The translations under genes were made by a program, and so were the position numbers. Source: Phaeobacter sp. 11ANDIMAR09 (lineage in GTDB: Bacteria; Pseudomonadota; Alphaproteobacteria; Rhodobacterales; Rhodobacteraceae). Taken from it: a DNA stretch of 64,000 bases. The notes beneath the pieces were generated by a model. It ran no database searches and was not told the DNA's origin. It was given only the letters and a program-made list of their open reading frames with translations. This document shows, one piece after another, positions 53,955 through 63,139 of the stretch (its first letter is position 1; each line of letters opens with the position of its first letter). Location: NCBI RefSeq assembly GCF_001294455.1, contig NZ_LIKT01000008.1, forward strand, positions 62,001-126,000, given 5' to 3'.

Positions 53955-54977
53955 CTAAGCTGCGCCGTGCGATGAGGCCTGAGCCTCGTCTTTTTGCATT
54001 CCCTCTTCAAAAAACAGATGCCGCGAACGCCCGGCCCGCTTGGCAGCATACAGCGCCAGATCTGCCTGATGCAGCATAACAGCAGCCGAAATGGGCTCCT
54101 CGTTCCACACTGACAGGGTTGTCCCAGCACTTGCCGAAATCTTGCAAAGCCTGCCACCGTAGGGCACGGGCTCTTCCAGGAGGCTAATCAAACGCTTGGA
54201 CAGAGCCTCGACAATTTTGGGTTCATTGACGCCTTCAAAGATAATCACAAACTCATCGCCGCCAATGCGGGCGACCGTGTCAGTATGACGGGTACATTCG
54301 ACCATGACTCTTGCCACATTTTGCAAGACGGCGTCGCCTGCCGCATGGCCGAGGCTGTCGTTCACTTCTTTGAAGAAGTCGAGGTCAACATGCATCAGCG
54401 CAAAATCATTCCCCAGGCCAATCTGGCGGTCAAGGATATGATCCATGGCACGCCGGTTCTTGAGGCCGGTGAGGGTGTCGGTAAAGGCCTGCTCTTCGGC
54501 TGCGATCTTGGCCCCCTGCAAGCGGAGGTTCAGCTGCCGTGAGGCCTCCATGGCGGCCGATTTCGCCTCCACGAGATAGAGCATTTCGATGGTCAGATCC
54601 GTGGGCGAAAAATCGGCGCTGGTCAGATCATAATCGCGAACCGCCTCGAGCACCGAAATCCCAAAGGAGAGATTGATCAATGCGCCTTTGCCATTCGGCA
54701 AGGGCACCAACACGCCTTTCAGGCTGGTCTGCGGTGCCTCGCGAAATTGCAGATGCAGCTTAGTACCTGCGGTTTTGAGCAGGTCCTCCATGGAATTGAC
54801 CCGGCGCGGCCGCAGCAATTCGAAGGTATCAAAGAAAGTCTCACCTTTCCAAGCCATGTCGGGCCGCAGTTTTTGCAGCGTCGGCCCGGCGGAGCGAAAA
54901 CACCCAGCAGAATCCACAACGATGTTCATCGGACATATCTGGCCAACGACTTTGGTCAGTTCATCAGAGGTCATCAT
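53955..54977 (-). CDS. Diguanylate cyclase with H-NOX-associated N-terminal domain
   Basis: A 340-residue protein. Residues about 1-130 resemble the HNOBA (H-NOX-associated) domain, a short coiled coil follows, and the C-terminal GGDEF domain is complete: DTLTGLKNRRAM, MHVDLDFFKEVND, RIGGDEFVIIFEG. An inhibitory I-site RHTD lies 5 residues before GGDEF. It should make c-di-GMP under control of the H-NOX partner, whose gene it overlaps by 4 bp. Cytoplasmic, with no membrane spans. Confidence 0.9.
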   Translation of the reverse strand: MMTSDELTKVVGQICPMNIVVDSAGCFRSAGPTLQKLRPDMAWKGETFFDTFELLRPRRVNSMEDLLKTAGTKLHLQFREAPQTSLKGVLVPLPNGKGALINLSFGISVLEAVRDYDLTSADFSPTDLTIEMLYLVEAKSAAMEASRQLNLRLQGAKIAAEEQAFTDTLTGLKNRRAMDHILDRQIGLGNDFALMHVDLDFFKEVNDSLGHAAGDAVLQNVARVMVECTRHTDTVARIGGDEFVIIFEGVNEPKIVEALSKRLISLLEEPVPYGGRLCKISASAGTTLSVWNEEPISAAVMLHQADLALYAAKRAGRSRHLFFEEGMQKDEAQASSHGAA

Positions 54978-55561
54978 AGGGCATGGGCTCCCAAGTCAAA
55001 GGTGCGCCCTTCGGCGAAATCTGTCTCAACCAAAGTGATCGAAATCACCTCGGCACCGTCCTGGGTGCCACGATGATCCAGAATGACCAAATCGCCATAG
55101 TCATCAGCCATGGCGCGCAGGACACCCATCAGGACGTAGGCAAAACCAGGCAGGCCCGGTTGGCAAATCAGTTCAAATTGCCCCGACGAGTTCTCGACCA
55201 GCTCCAGAGCCGGCAGCTCAAGGTCAGCCACTGCCAAGCGAGCCCGATCAGGCAAATCATCCAGAGAGTGCAAGAATTCAACATAGTTAACGCCGCCAAA
55301 CCGCAACAGGCGCCGCAACGCCTCGACCTGAGGATTGGACACCAGAAAGGTCCCTGTGTCCTCTAGAATCTCGGGCAGCGGCCGCTCCAGCTGCTTTTCC
55401 ATGGCTGTAAGCATCTTGGTGGACTGTTCATCCGTATAGAACAGCATGGCCTCAAATTGAGCAAAGCCAAGATCCGCAGAATCCATGATGTCGCTCCACC
55501 GCTCTTCCCCGTAGGTACTCACGACGAATGCCTGAATTGCTCTGTTGATCAGACCATGCAT
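54974..55561 (-). CDS. H-NOX-family protein lacking the heme ligand
   Basis: A 195-residue protein that starts MHGLINRAIQAFVVSTYG and aligns over its length with H-NOX domains. In the proximal helix EFLHSLDDLPD, Pro104 stands where the heme-ligating His occurs (LDALHD in soluble guanylate cyclase). The YxSxR heme-propionate motif is replaced by C133-x-P135-x-L137. Heme binding is therefore doubtful. A nearby His98 could substitute, but it is on a different helical face. It is coupled to the GGDEF gene and probably regulates it. AAGGGG precedes the ATG. Confidence 0.82.
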   Translation of the reverse strand: MHGLINRAIQAFVVSTYGEERWSDIMDSADLGFAQFEAMLFYTDEQSTKMLTAMEKQLERPLPEILEDTGTFLVSNPQVEALRRLLRFGGVNYVEFLHSLDDLPDRARLAVADLELPALELVENSSGQFELICQPGLPGFAYVLMGVLRAMADDYGDLVILDHRGTQDGAEVISITLVETDFAEGRTFDLGAHAL

Positions 55562-56169
55562 AAATTGGCCCCTTGTTACACCTCGCCTATATTTGCCGCA
55601 GGATCGTTAATATAGGCCCAACAATTAAAGTTTGAAAGAACTTCACTCCCACTTTTGCGGTCGCGAAAACCCCTCAGATCTAGCTTAAGAAGAGTATCAT
55701 TTACCTTCCCCTCCTCAAACAAGGGATACCGTTAAAAGCGGCCTTTTTCCCGCTCAACAGATCTCCCCTATCCCAAGCGAGGCCGACCACGTTGCAGGGT
55801 GACATATATCTTTCCTGGGGAGCGGGGAAGAAAAACCGCAGATCTGCCGCGCGACTGTGGCAAGAAGTCCCGTCAAATCTGGCCAAGCGCACGGGAAACC
55901 CTCAAAATTCGGGTGGTAACCTCTGTCACAAGTTACTTTTCTGAATGAAATAAACTTCAGCAGCAGCCTCAAAACGCACCGAAGGCGGAGAATCACCGCC
56001 ACGTCCACAGGGTCCCTGTCAGAAGCTCTGCTTTTGAACTCAAAGCCATGGAGCCTGAGAATTGTCGTCCCTCAGGGTGACTTATCAAAACGGGACACGC
56101 GCCCCTTTTGGGCCAAAGTTCGCAGCTAGACGTCGCTACGAGCTTTGGCGATCAATCCGTACGATTGCG
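55562..56169. other. Gene-free region
   Basis: 608 bp between the H-NOX and MttB-family genes. Short open frames have no recognisable features and I see no RNA, repeat or clear palindrome. Confidence 0.5.
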
Positions 56170-57723
56170 TTAAAAATCAGTGGGTGCGCCACCTTCGGAC
56201 TTGCGACGTGCAACAAAGTCTTTCAAGGCGTCATGATCCGCCTCATCCAGGGGCGGCGGCGTGAATTCCTGCAAGATCTCCTTGTAGATCCGGTTCGCCC
56301 GTTCCGGCGTCCAGACAGATCCCGCGGCCTCCCAAGCCTCGTAGTTGCGCCAATCGCTCAGATAGGGCTGGTAAAACGCAGTGGTGTAGCGATCCTGGGT
56401 ATGTTGGATGCCAAAGAAATGGCCGTCATTGCCCACCTCACGCACCGCATCCAAGGCTATCTCTTCTGGTCCGGTTGCGCAGATCTCGGGCTGCATATAG
56501 CGCTGGATTTGTTGCAACACTTCGCAGTCCATGATGAATTTTTCCGGACTGGCAATCAGCCCACCCTCCAGCCAACCGGCCGCATGGTAGACCATATTGG
56601 TCCCTGATTGCACCGCGGCCCACAAAGAATTCGATGTCTCCCACATGGCCTGACCATCGGGCACATTGGCGGCACAGACGCCAGAAGAGCGCATCGGCAA
56701 ACCATAATAGCGCGCCATCTGCCCTGTCATCTGGGTGGCCCGCATGTACTCGGGCGTGCCAAAGGCAGGCGCACCTGACTTCATATCAACATTCGAAGTG
56801 AAGGTCCCAATGGCACAGGGCGCTCCGGGACGGACATATTGAAACAGGGCAATCGCACAGAGTGCTTCAGCCAGGCTCTGCGCCACCGCACCCGCCATGG
56901 TGACAGGCGCCATGGCCCCCGCCAGGGTAAAGGGGGTCACCACCACTGCCTGGCCGCGCCGTATCAAACGCAGACAGCCGTCGATCATCGGAAAGTCATG
57001 TTTCAGCGGCGAGGTCGAGTTGATGTTGGTATACATCCGCGGTGTGGCTTCGAACTCTTCATCTGAGAGCCCGCCAGCAATACGGACCATTTCCATCACA
57101 TCCTCAACCCGCTCCTTGCCAAGCGAGTAGGCATGCATTGCCTTATCCGTCAGTGTCAGCTTGTCATAGAGCACATCGAGATGGCGCACCGAGGCGTGGA
57201 TATCTACCGGCTCCACCGGATAGCCCCCGGCAAAGTGGATGCAGTTGAAATACTGGGTGAGCTTGATCAGGTTGCGGCACTGCTCGCGGTTGCCTGCAAC
57301 CTTTTTGTTCAAATCCAGATCCCAATAGTTGGGCGGCGAAGAGACATTGCCAAAAAGCAGATTATTGCCGCCGATCGGAATTGTCCGTTCCTGGTTGCGC
57401 GGGGTGATGGTGAATTGGCTGGGCGCCTTGCCAACCATCTCCATAACAAAATCCCGCCCCATGCGCACCAGATCCCCTTCGACGCGGCAGCCTGCCTCCT
57501 TCAAGATCTCCAGGGCCTCAGGGTTGAGAAAGACAATGCCGATCTCCTCGAGAATCCGCATGGCGCCATCGTGGATGGCAGCAACGCCCTCTGCCGTCAA
57601 AGGCTCAATAGGACGATCAATGTTCTGCGGAATGCTCCAAGGCATCTGGCTCAGCGCCGCCGATCCCCGTCGGGCCGCCGCGCCTGCACGTCCGCCACCT
57701 CGTCTGCCTTTTTCCCGTGCCAT
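56170..57723 (-). CDS. MttB-family methyltransferase without pyrrolysine
   Basis: A 517-residue trimethylamine-methyltransferase-family protein (COG5598) with a TIM-barrel pattern: DGAMRILEEIGIVFLNPEAL, VTPFTLAGAMAPVTMAGAV, GTNMVYHAAGWLEGGL. No in-frame TAG is present, so it is the non-pyrrolysine type known to demethylate quaternary amines such as glycine betaine or proline betaine in other bacteria. It starts at ATG 57723 after GGGAGAGG with a basic leader (MAREKGRRGGGRAG). No corrinoid protein or activase is adjacent. Substrate unknown. Confidence 0.87.
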   Translation of the reverse strand: MAREKGRRGGGRAGAAARRGSAALSQMPWSIPQNIDRPIEPLTAEGVAAIHDGAMRILEEIGIVFLNPEALEILKEAGCRVEGDLVRMGRDFVMEMVGKAPSQFTITPRNQERTIPIGGNNLLFGNVSSPPNYWDLDLNKKVAGNREQCRNLIKLTQYFNCIHFAGGYPVEPVDIHASVRHLDVLYDKLTLTDKAMHAYSLGKERVEDVMEMVRIAGGLSDEEFEATPRMYTNINSTSPLKHDFPMIDGCLRLIRRGQAVVVTPFTLAGAMAPVTMAGAVAQSLAEALCAIALFQYVRPGAPCAIGTFTSNVDMKSGAPAFGTPEYMRATQMTGQMARYYGLPMRSSGVCAANVPDGQAMWETSNSLWAAVQSGTNMVYHAAGWLEGGLIASPEKFIMDCEVLQQIQRYMQPEICATGPEEIALDAVREVGNDGHFFGIQHTQDRYTTAFYQPYLSDWRNYEAWEAAGSVWTPERANRIYKEILQEFTPPPLDEADHDALKDFVARRKSEGGAPTDF

Positions 57724-58003
57724 GCGCCTCTCCCTGGTCTTTGTGATCGGCACTTCGACCTCCGTCGCGCGCCGCTGGTTCAGACTCCAGCAGGCCCAAT
57801 CAATAGGCTCAAAGGCTGCCATTTCACGACACCTGCTGTCGTTTTTTCACCACGGCCTGGCCGAAATAACGATTTCTGTACAGATGTGCCCAGTTCCACA
57901 CAATCGCTGTCAACGCACCTAGGACAGCAAGACCCTCGCCCCGCTGCCCTGCGCGCTGCCTAAAATGATCAGTTCAAAAGAAACAGCGCCCGCCTTTGCG
58001 AGG

Positions 58004-58693
58004 TCAACGATCCAGCCAATCCGGAATATGACCGATATGCGGCAGCACCACATCCGCATGGGGGGCCAGATCACTGTGTTCAGCCATGCCGGTCAATACA
58101 CCGATGCGGGTCATACCCGCAGCGGCACCTGCGATAAGGTCATGCAGACTGTCGCCCACCATGGCGGTGTTTTGCGGCGCAACCCCGGTTGCAGCGCAGA
58201 AGGCCAACAGCGGATCGGCATCTGGCTTGGCACCATGGCCACTGTCAAACCCGGCCACAAAGGCGAAACGATCCAGCACACCGGAGCGCTCAAGTTGGCT
58301 GATGGCGGAAATCTCCGCATCATTTGTCATCACCCCCAACACCTTCCCCCGCGCCAACAGCCCATCGAGAAAATCCGCCAGTGGCACCGCTTCACTCAAC
58401 GCCGCTGTGGCTGCGCTCTGCGCCAAGAACCGCTCCAGCTCTGTCTCTTCCACCTGTGTCACAAAAGGCGCGAGCACGGCAGCCACCTCGCCATTGGTGC
58501 CGGCAATGACCAAGCTGTCCGCCCGAAAGGCCTGCTGCTCAAGATCAAAGCTCACCGCGTCGGCCATGGCTTCAATCCGAGCCTGGTCCCCCTGGCACAG
58601 CTCCGTCAGCATATCCGCAGCCCAGCTGTTCCAGGTGGCTGCAAAATCAAAGAGCGTTCCGTCTTTGTCGAAGAGAAATGCATCTACCGGCAT
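58004..58693 (-). CDS. HAD-family phosphatase (phosphoglycolate phosphatase-like)
   Basis: A 229-residue HAD hydrolase. Motif I is FLFDKDGTLFDF (D9, D11), motif II GVMTNDA, motif III the Lys in GHGAKPDADP, motif IV MVGDSLHDLIAG. A helical cap lies between motifs I and II. ATG 58693 follows AAGGAG. Substrate is not predictable beyond a small phosphoester. Confidence 0.88.
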   Translation of the reverse strand: MPVDAFLFDKDGTLFDFAATWNSWAADMLTELCQGDQARIEAMADAVSFDLEQQAFRADSLVIAGTNGEVAAVLAPFVTQVEETELERFLAQSAATAALSEAVPLADFLDGLLARGKVLGVMTNDAEISAISQLERSGVLDRFAFVAGFDSGHGAKPDADPLLAFCAATGVAPQNTAMVGDSLHDLIAGAAAGMTRIGVLTGMAEHSDLAPHADVVLPHIGHIPDWLDR

Positions 58694-58778
58694 GGGAGCT
58701 CCTTGCACCATTCTATCTGGCGCGAACCGTATCGGCAAAACGTGATGGTGCAAGCGCTTTCTTGCAGGCTGCCCGCTG

Positions 58779-59063
58779 TTAGGTCCAATGGACCTGCGCA
58801 CCGCCCGGCAATGCCATGCGCGCATACATCGGAACCTCATAGGAGATTCCCGCCTGATCGCAGAATTGCACCACCCAGGCATCGTCCATTGTTAAGAAAT
58901 CGAGCACCGAGCCCAGGAATTCCGGGTTTCCTGCATTTTCGCGCAGATCGCCCTCTGCCGCGCCTGTGGCGCCCATAAACACAGGTAACAACTCATCATT
59001 TGCCATCAACCAGGCAAGAGCTTTTAGGCCAATCACCTCGGCCTGATCTGCGGAAATCTGCAT
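58779..59063 (-). CDS. DUF3572 family protein
   Basis: A 94-residue protein starting MQISADQAEVIGLKALAWLM, with LGSVLDFLTMDDAWVVQFCD. This is the alphaproteobacterial DUF3572, whose genes often lie beside pleD. Function unknown. It is divergent from the PleD-like gene. The open frame continues upstream without family similarity. Confidence 0.82.
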   Translation of the reverse strand: MQISADQAEVIGLKALAWLMANDELLPVFMGATGAAEGDLRENAGNPEFLGSVLDFLTMDDAWVVQFCDQAGISYEVPMYARMALPGGAQVHWT

Positions 59064-59178
59064 GGCGGACCCATTCGTGACATGATGCGGACAAATTAGT
59101 AAAAACCCGAAACAGTTTATTAACCAGTCTGGCGGAAACTTCCAGTGTAGCGAGCAATAGGATTGAAAGGCGATTTGC

Positions 59179-60621
59179 GTGCAGGGAACGATCCTCGTCA
59201 TTGATGGCATATCGACCAACCGCATCATGCTGAAGGTTCAGCTGGCGGAGGCTTGCTATGGCGTGGAACAGGCGGATTGCGTCGCCGATGTCCTGGAGGC
59301 GGCGCGCTATTGCCGCCCTGATCTGGTGCTCACCGCAATGAGCCTGCCAGATGGCACTGCCGCCGATGTCAAACACGCCCTGCGCCAGGATGAGCTGCTC
59401 GCCGATATTCCCGTCATCGCCATCACCCAGAGCAATGCCTCCGAACGCCGCCTGCATGCCCTGTCGGCCGGCATTGATGACGTGCTGCCGCAACCTGTGG
59501 ATGACGTGATCCTGCAGGCCCGCATTCGCAGCCTGCTGCGCGCGCGCAGCGCCAATGAAGAATTGCACCTGCAGCGTGATGCCTCCCATGGGTTTGTGCT
59601 CCCGCTCTCGGATCGAGCTGGCCATGACACCTGCAGCTCCGCCAGCGTCGCGCTGGTGGCACAGGATCCCCAGACCGCCCAGGCCTGGGCCAAGCGGCTG
59701 GGGGAGCATGTGCCCTATGAACTGCGCAGCCATGATCTGGATGACATCAAACTGATGATGAGCGCCCCCGTCGCCGATGTCTTTATCATCGAGCTGAACG
59801 AGCTTTCTGCCGGCCCCGGTCTGCGGCTGCTGGCCGACCTGCGCGCCCGGGCGGCCACCCGACAATCCGTGGTGATCGCCGTGCCAAACCCCGCAGACCC
59901 GATGATCGCAGCCGAAGCCCTAGATCGCGGTGCCCATGATGTATTGCAGGCCGGATTTGACGTCGAGGAACTGGCCCTGCGCCTGACCACACAGCTGCAA
60001 TATAAATCCCGCAACGACCGACTAAGGGACAGCGTCCGCAACGGGCTGCGCGCCGCCGTACAGGATCCAATGACCGGCCTGTACAACCGCCGCTACGCCA
60101 AACCGTTTCTGGACCGCACCGCCAAACGCGCCGCCGAAAGCGATAGCAGCTTTGCCCTGATGCTGGCAGATCTGGACCACTTCAAACACATTAACGACCA
60201 ATATGGCCATCCGGCTGGTGATGCCGTGCTGGTCGAGGCCGCGCGGCGCCTGAAAGCCCAGATGCGCCCCGTCGATCTGGTGGCCCGTGTTGGCGGCGAA
60301 GAATTCATGATTGTGCTGCCTGGCGCCGATGAAATCAGCGCAGGTATTGCTGCCGTCGAACTGTGCAATGCCATCAACAGCACGCCCTTTCACGTGCCAG
60401 GCATTGCCGAACCGATTGAAGTAACCATCAGCATTGGCGCTGTGGTGGGTCGCGACCTGACCCGCAAAGAGAACACCGACAACGGTGAAAACCCCAGCCA
60501 GGATCGCGGCGCAAGCAGCGTGATCGAGCTGATCTCGCTTGCCGATCGCGCGCTCTATGATGCGAAGGACGCCGGGCGCAATCAGGTCACGCTTGGCACG
60601 GCCGCGACCGCGGCAGCCTAA
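59179..60621 (+). CDS. PleD-like diguanylate cyclase with degenerate receivers
   Basis: A 480-residue protein with REC1 (about 1-120), REC2 (about 150-275) and a GGDEF domain (DPMTGLYNRRYAK, RVGGEEFMIVLPG, with I-site RPVD 5 residues upstream). Relative to PleD, REC1 has lost the phospho-acceptor Asp53 (Ala), Asp10 (Gly) and the conserved Lys (Gln105). REC2 has Glu205 at the Asp position. It should still make c-di-GMP, but not through canonical phosphorylation. It starts at GTG 59179 after GAAAGG. DUF3572 is divergent, 115 bp away. Confidence 0.9.
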   Translation: MQGTILVIDGISTNRIMLKVQLAEACYGVEQADCVADVLEAARYCRPDLVLTAMSLPDGTAADVKHALRQDELLADIPVIAITQSNASERRLHALSAGIDDVLPQPVDDVILQARIRSLLRARSANEELHLQRDASHGFVLPLSDRAGHDTCSSASVALVAQDPQTAQAWAKRLGEHVPYELRSHDLDDIKLMMSAPVADVFIIELNELSAGPGLRLLADLRARAATRQSVVIAVPNPADPMIAAEALDRGAHDVLQAGFDVEELALRLTTQLQYKSRNDRLRDSVRNGLRAAVQDPMTGLYNRRYAKPFLDRTAKRAAESDSSFALMLADLDHFKHINDQYGHPAGDAVLVEAARRLKAQMRPVDLVARVGGEEFMIVLPGADEISAGIAAVELCNAINSTPFHVPGIAEPIEVTISIGAVVGRDLTRKENTDNGENPSQDRGASSVIELISLADRALYDAKDAGRNQVTLGTAATAAA

Positions 60622-60753
60622 TTTGCAACGCAGGCGAACCGCAAACCAATGGGTATCAAATCGCAGACGCATGGCTAGAATGACAAAAGGCGCCACATCT
60701 CGCAGCGCCGTCTTGCCAGCTAAATCCCGCCCGAGACAGGCCTTTAGACGGAT

Positions 60754-61260
60754 CTAATCGTCTCGCCCCCTGTCTTCCTCTCTGGAATGGTGAGGACCTC
60801 GATCCAGCTGGTTCTGCATCCGCTCGGCCAACCTGTGTCGCTCCTTCAGGCTCAACCCGACCAGGCGCTGCTGCCAGGTCTCTGCCACCCTGTGCATGAA
60901 ACCGTGGGTCTCGATGATATGGGCCTCCAGGATAGTGCTGACTGCAACCACATCCAGCTCTTCTGCGCGCAGCAAGACAATGATCTGCTCCATTTCCTGG
61001 CGTCTGCGGCTGCGCACATTGCCGGTTTCGCCGCCATGATCGCGCACCAGACGACGCACTTCGCGCCCACCGATGTCCTTGAATATGAAACGACCCAGCA
61101 TCGGCGGCCCTGCCTTGTCGTGGTCGCCTTCGTGGAAGCGCCAGGCAGCCCCCGCCCCGATGCCGATCACGGCGAGGTTCATGGCAAGCGATAGGGCCAG
61201 AACGACCTTCAACCAAGGGCGCATGCCAGCGCGGGGCGTCGTATTTTGTGGATTGTTCAT
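60754..61260 (-). CDS. Periplasmic heavy-metal sensor-like protein (CnrX/Spy type)
   Basis: A 168-residue membrane-anchored protein with one N-terminal transmembrane helix (about 17-40) and a helical, His-rich periplasmic part (FHEGDHDK, HIIETHGFMHR, LSLKERHRLAERM). It matches the CnrX/heavy-metal-resistance/Spy superfamily in length and helix pattern. Overlaps the anti-sigma gene by 4 bp. It could sense metal or envelope state and pass the signal to the anti-sigma. No metal is identified. Confidence 0.75.
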   Translation of the reverse strand: MNNPQNTTPRAGMRPWLKVVLALSLAMNLAVIGIGAGAAWRFHEGDHDKAGPPMLGRFIFKDIGGREVRRLVRDHGGETGNVRSRRRQEMEQIIVLLRAEELDVVAVSTILEAHIIETHGFMHRVAETWQQRLVGLSLKERHRLAERMQNQLDRGPHHSREEDRGRDD

Positions 61261-61673
61261 TCGAACACCTCATCGCTGACCAAAAAGCTCACATCGTAAT
61301 CAAGGTCGCTTAGCAACTGGGACCCGCTGGAGTAAGAGGCCAGGCTTTCGACCGGATCGGGCAGAAAAGAGGGCGGTGCCAGGCCGATCCACAGCCCCGA
61401 CAGGCTGGCTGCAGCCAGACCACCTAATGCGGGCCAGCCGCCAACGGCCGAGGTAAATTGTTGCCAGAGACGTTGCATCCCCCTCTGCGAGCGCTCTCGC
61501 TCTGGGACCCTAACTTCTGCCAGGGCACGTGCTCTTTCTTGTTGCACATGTTGGGCATCCGCCAGCATGGTCGCTTGCAGCGCCTGCGGCAGTTGCGGCG
61601 GTTCACTGCGGGCAGCGGCAAACAGATCCTCCAGATGATCCATCTCGCTCAATGACTTTTCCTTGTCAGACAT
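61257..61673 (-). CDS. Putative anti-sigma factor (single-span)
   Basis: A 138-residue protein beginning MSDKEKSLSEMDHLEDLF. It has a charged cytoplasmic N-terminal half, a hydrophobic segment near 88-108 (WPALGGLAAASLSGLWIG) and an acidic periplasmic tail. Its start lies in the last 8 bp of the sigma gene. That coupling and topology suit an anti-sigma factor, as in the cnrY role. There is no clear ZAS zinc motif, so the assignment is inferred from context. Confidence 0.6.
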   Translation of the reverse strand: MSDKEKSLSEMDHLEDLFAAARSEPPQLPQALQATMLADAQHVQQERARALAEVRVPERERSQRGMQRLWQQFTSAVGGWPALGGLAAASLSGLWIGLAPPSFLPDPVESLASYSSGSQLLSDLDYDVSFLVSDEVFE

Positions 61674-62334
61674 CGCTATACCCCAGTTCCTCTCGGCGTC
61701 CGGCCAGACATTTGGCCAGCGACCGTTTCCCACGTGCTGTCAGGCTTTCTACAGCCTCGACGCTGATCTCCATGATCCCGGAAATCTCCGGGTTTGTCAG
61801 TTCTTCCAAGTGGCGCAGTACCACCGCCTGACGCTGTCGTTCCGGCAGTTGCATCAGCGCCTGTTGCAAAGCATCCTGCCGAGCCAAATCCTGCAACTGT
61901 TCCGCCGCGGAAGAGGCCGGATCGGGGGGCTCGGGGATGGCATCCAGGTCAACATGGCCACCGCCTTTGCGCCGCTTCAGATCAATGCAGAGGTTCATCA
62001 CCACGCGATACAACCAGGTAGAGACCTTCGCCTGCCCCGGCTGCCAATCGGGCGCCATGCGCCACAGGCGCATCATCGCCTCTTGAGTGACATCTTCGGC
62101 CTCGGCCTGATTGCCAAGCACCCGCCGCGCCACACCCAAGGCACGTGGTGCCAAACGCTGCATCAGTTCTGCCGCCGCTGCCGGATCTCCGTTGGCATAG
62201 AGCACCAAAAGCGCATCATCGCTGGCGCTGTCACAGGCCCTGTCACTGGTCGAGCCACTGGCCACAGGTTCAGCCCTGCGGACAACAGCAGCTGTTGACC
62301 TGTCGCCCCGCCAGTTTTCAGAGGCCCCCGTCAC
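61666..62334 (-). CDS. ECF-family RNA polymerase sigma factor
   Basis: A sigma factor with region 2 (RVLGNQAEAEDVTQEAMMRLWRMAP) and region 4 (QLPERQRQAVVLRHLEELTNPEISGIMEISVEAVES). The start is unclear. GTG 62334 gives 222 residues and avoids overlap with the EF-hand gene, but a later start near 62230 would fit ordinary ECF length. Its stop overlaps the putative anti-sigma gene. It likely controls its own operon. Confidence 0.85.
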   Translation of the reverse strand: MTGASENWRGDRSTAAVVRRAEPVASGSTSDRACDSASDDALLVLYANGDPAAAAELMQRLAPRALGVARRVLGNQAEAEDVTQEAMMRLWRMAPDWQPGQAKVSTWLYRVVMNLCIDLKRRKGGGHVDLDAIPEPPDPASSAAEQLQDLARQDALQQALMQLPERQRQAVVLRHLEELTNPEISGIMEISVEAVESLTARGKRSLAKCLAGRREELGYSDV

Positions 62335-62416
62335 CACAGCCACGCCCGGCACTGGCAGCCCCTGCGACAGGGGCTGCACCGGCAATATTGGTTTGGTATG
62401 CAACACGGCTGCTGAA

Positions 62417-62926
62417 TCAGTTCTGCTCCATTTTGTCGCCGGGACCACCACAGTCACCACCACCTGGGCCACCGTGACCGCCACGGCGCTTGCCGCCTCG
62501 GTGCTGCTTGGCCTGTTCAAACTCCTCTTTGGAGATCGCGCCATTGCCATCGCCGTCGACACGCGCGAACATGTCACCATGGCGTCCACTGCGATTGGCC
62601 ATTTCCTCCTGGCTCACCATGCCATCGCCATCCTTGTCAAGGTGACTGATCATTTTCTCAACACGCTTGGCTGCATGTTTTTGGGCCTGAGCCACCAGCT
62701 CATCCGCCGAAAGCTTACCGTCGCCATTGCTGTCAGAGGTCGCAAAGCGCGCGGCTTTATGCGCTTCCATTTCAGCCTTGGAGATTTCCCCATTGCCATC
62801 AGTGTCGAGCTCTTCAAACTGCATCTTCGGCCCCATGCCACCGCAGCCAGGCTTGGCCACGACAGTGGTTGCCGCCAATGCGCCGGCGGTTGCGAGGATC
62901 ACGGCGAAGATTTTGGTCTGTGTCAT
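62417..62926 (-). CDS. Secreted EF-hand calcium-binding protein
   Basis: A 169-residue protein with signal peptide MTQTKIFAVILATAGALAAT and four EF-hand loops: DTDGNGEISKAE, DSNGDGKLSADE, DKDGDGMVSQEE and DGDGNGAISKEE, each with the canonical acidic positions. The tail is Gly/His-rich (RGGKRRGGHGGPGGGDCGG). It should bind calcium in the periplasm. ATG 62926 follows AGGAG. It heads the operon whose next gene is an ECF sigma factor. Confidence 0.9.
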   Translation of the reverse strand: MTQTKIFAVILATAGALAATTVVAKPGCGGMGPKMQFEELDTDGNGEISKAEMEAHKAARFATSDSNGDGKLSADELVAQAQKHAAKRVEKMISHLDKDGDGMVSQEEMANRSGRHGDMFARVDGDGNGAISKEEFEQAKQHRGGKRRGGHGGPGGGDCGGPGDKMEQN

Positions 62927-63139
62927 ATCTGCTCTCCTATGCGTTCCCAAAGCAGCACCTTGCTGCCGGATACACAGACTAAACGCAGCCCGGCGCAGTT
63001 TCCGTCGCCCCGGTTGCCCAAAAATTTACGCGTCAGGTAAGGCGACCCAAAAATTGCGGCATCAGGCCGCAGAGATTTCCTTTGGCTTTTCTTTCCCTCA
63101 CGGACAAGGGATGATTGCGCCAAAACCACAGGATTTCCA

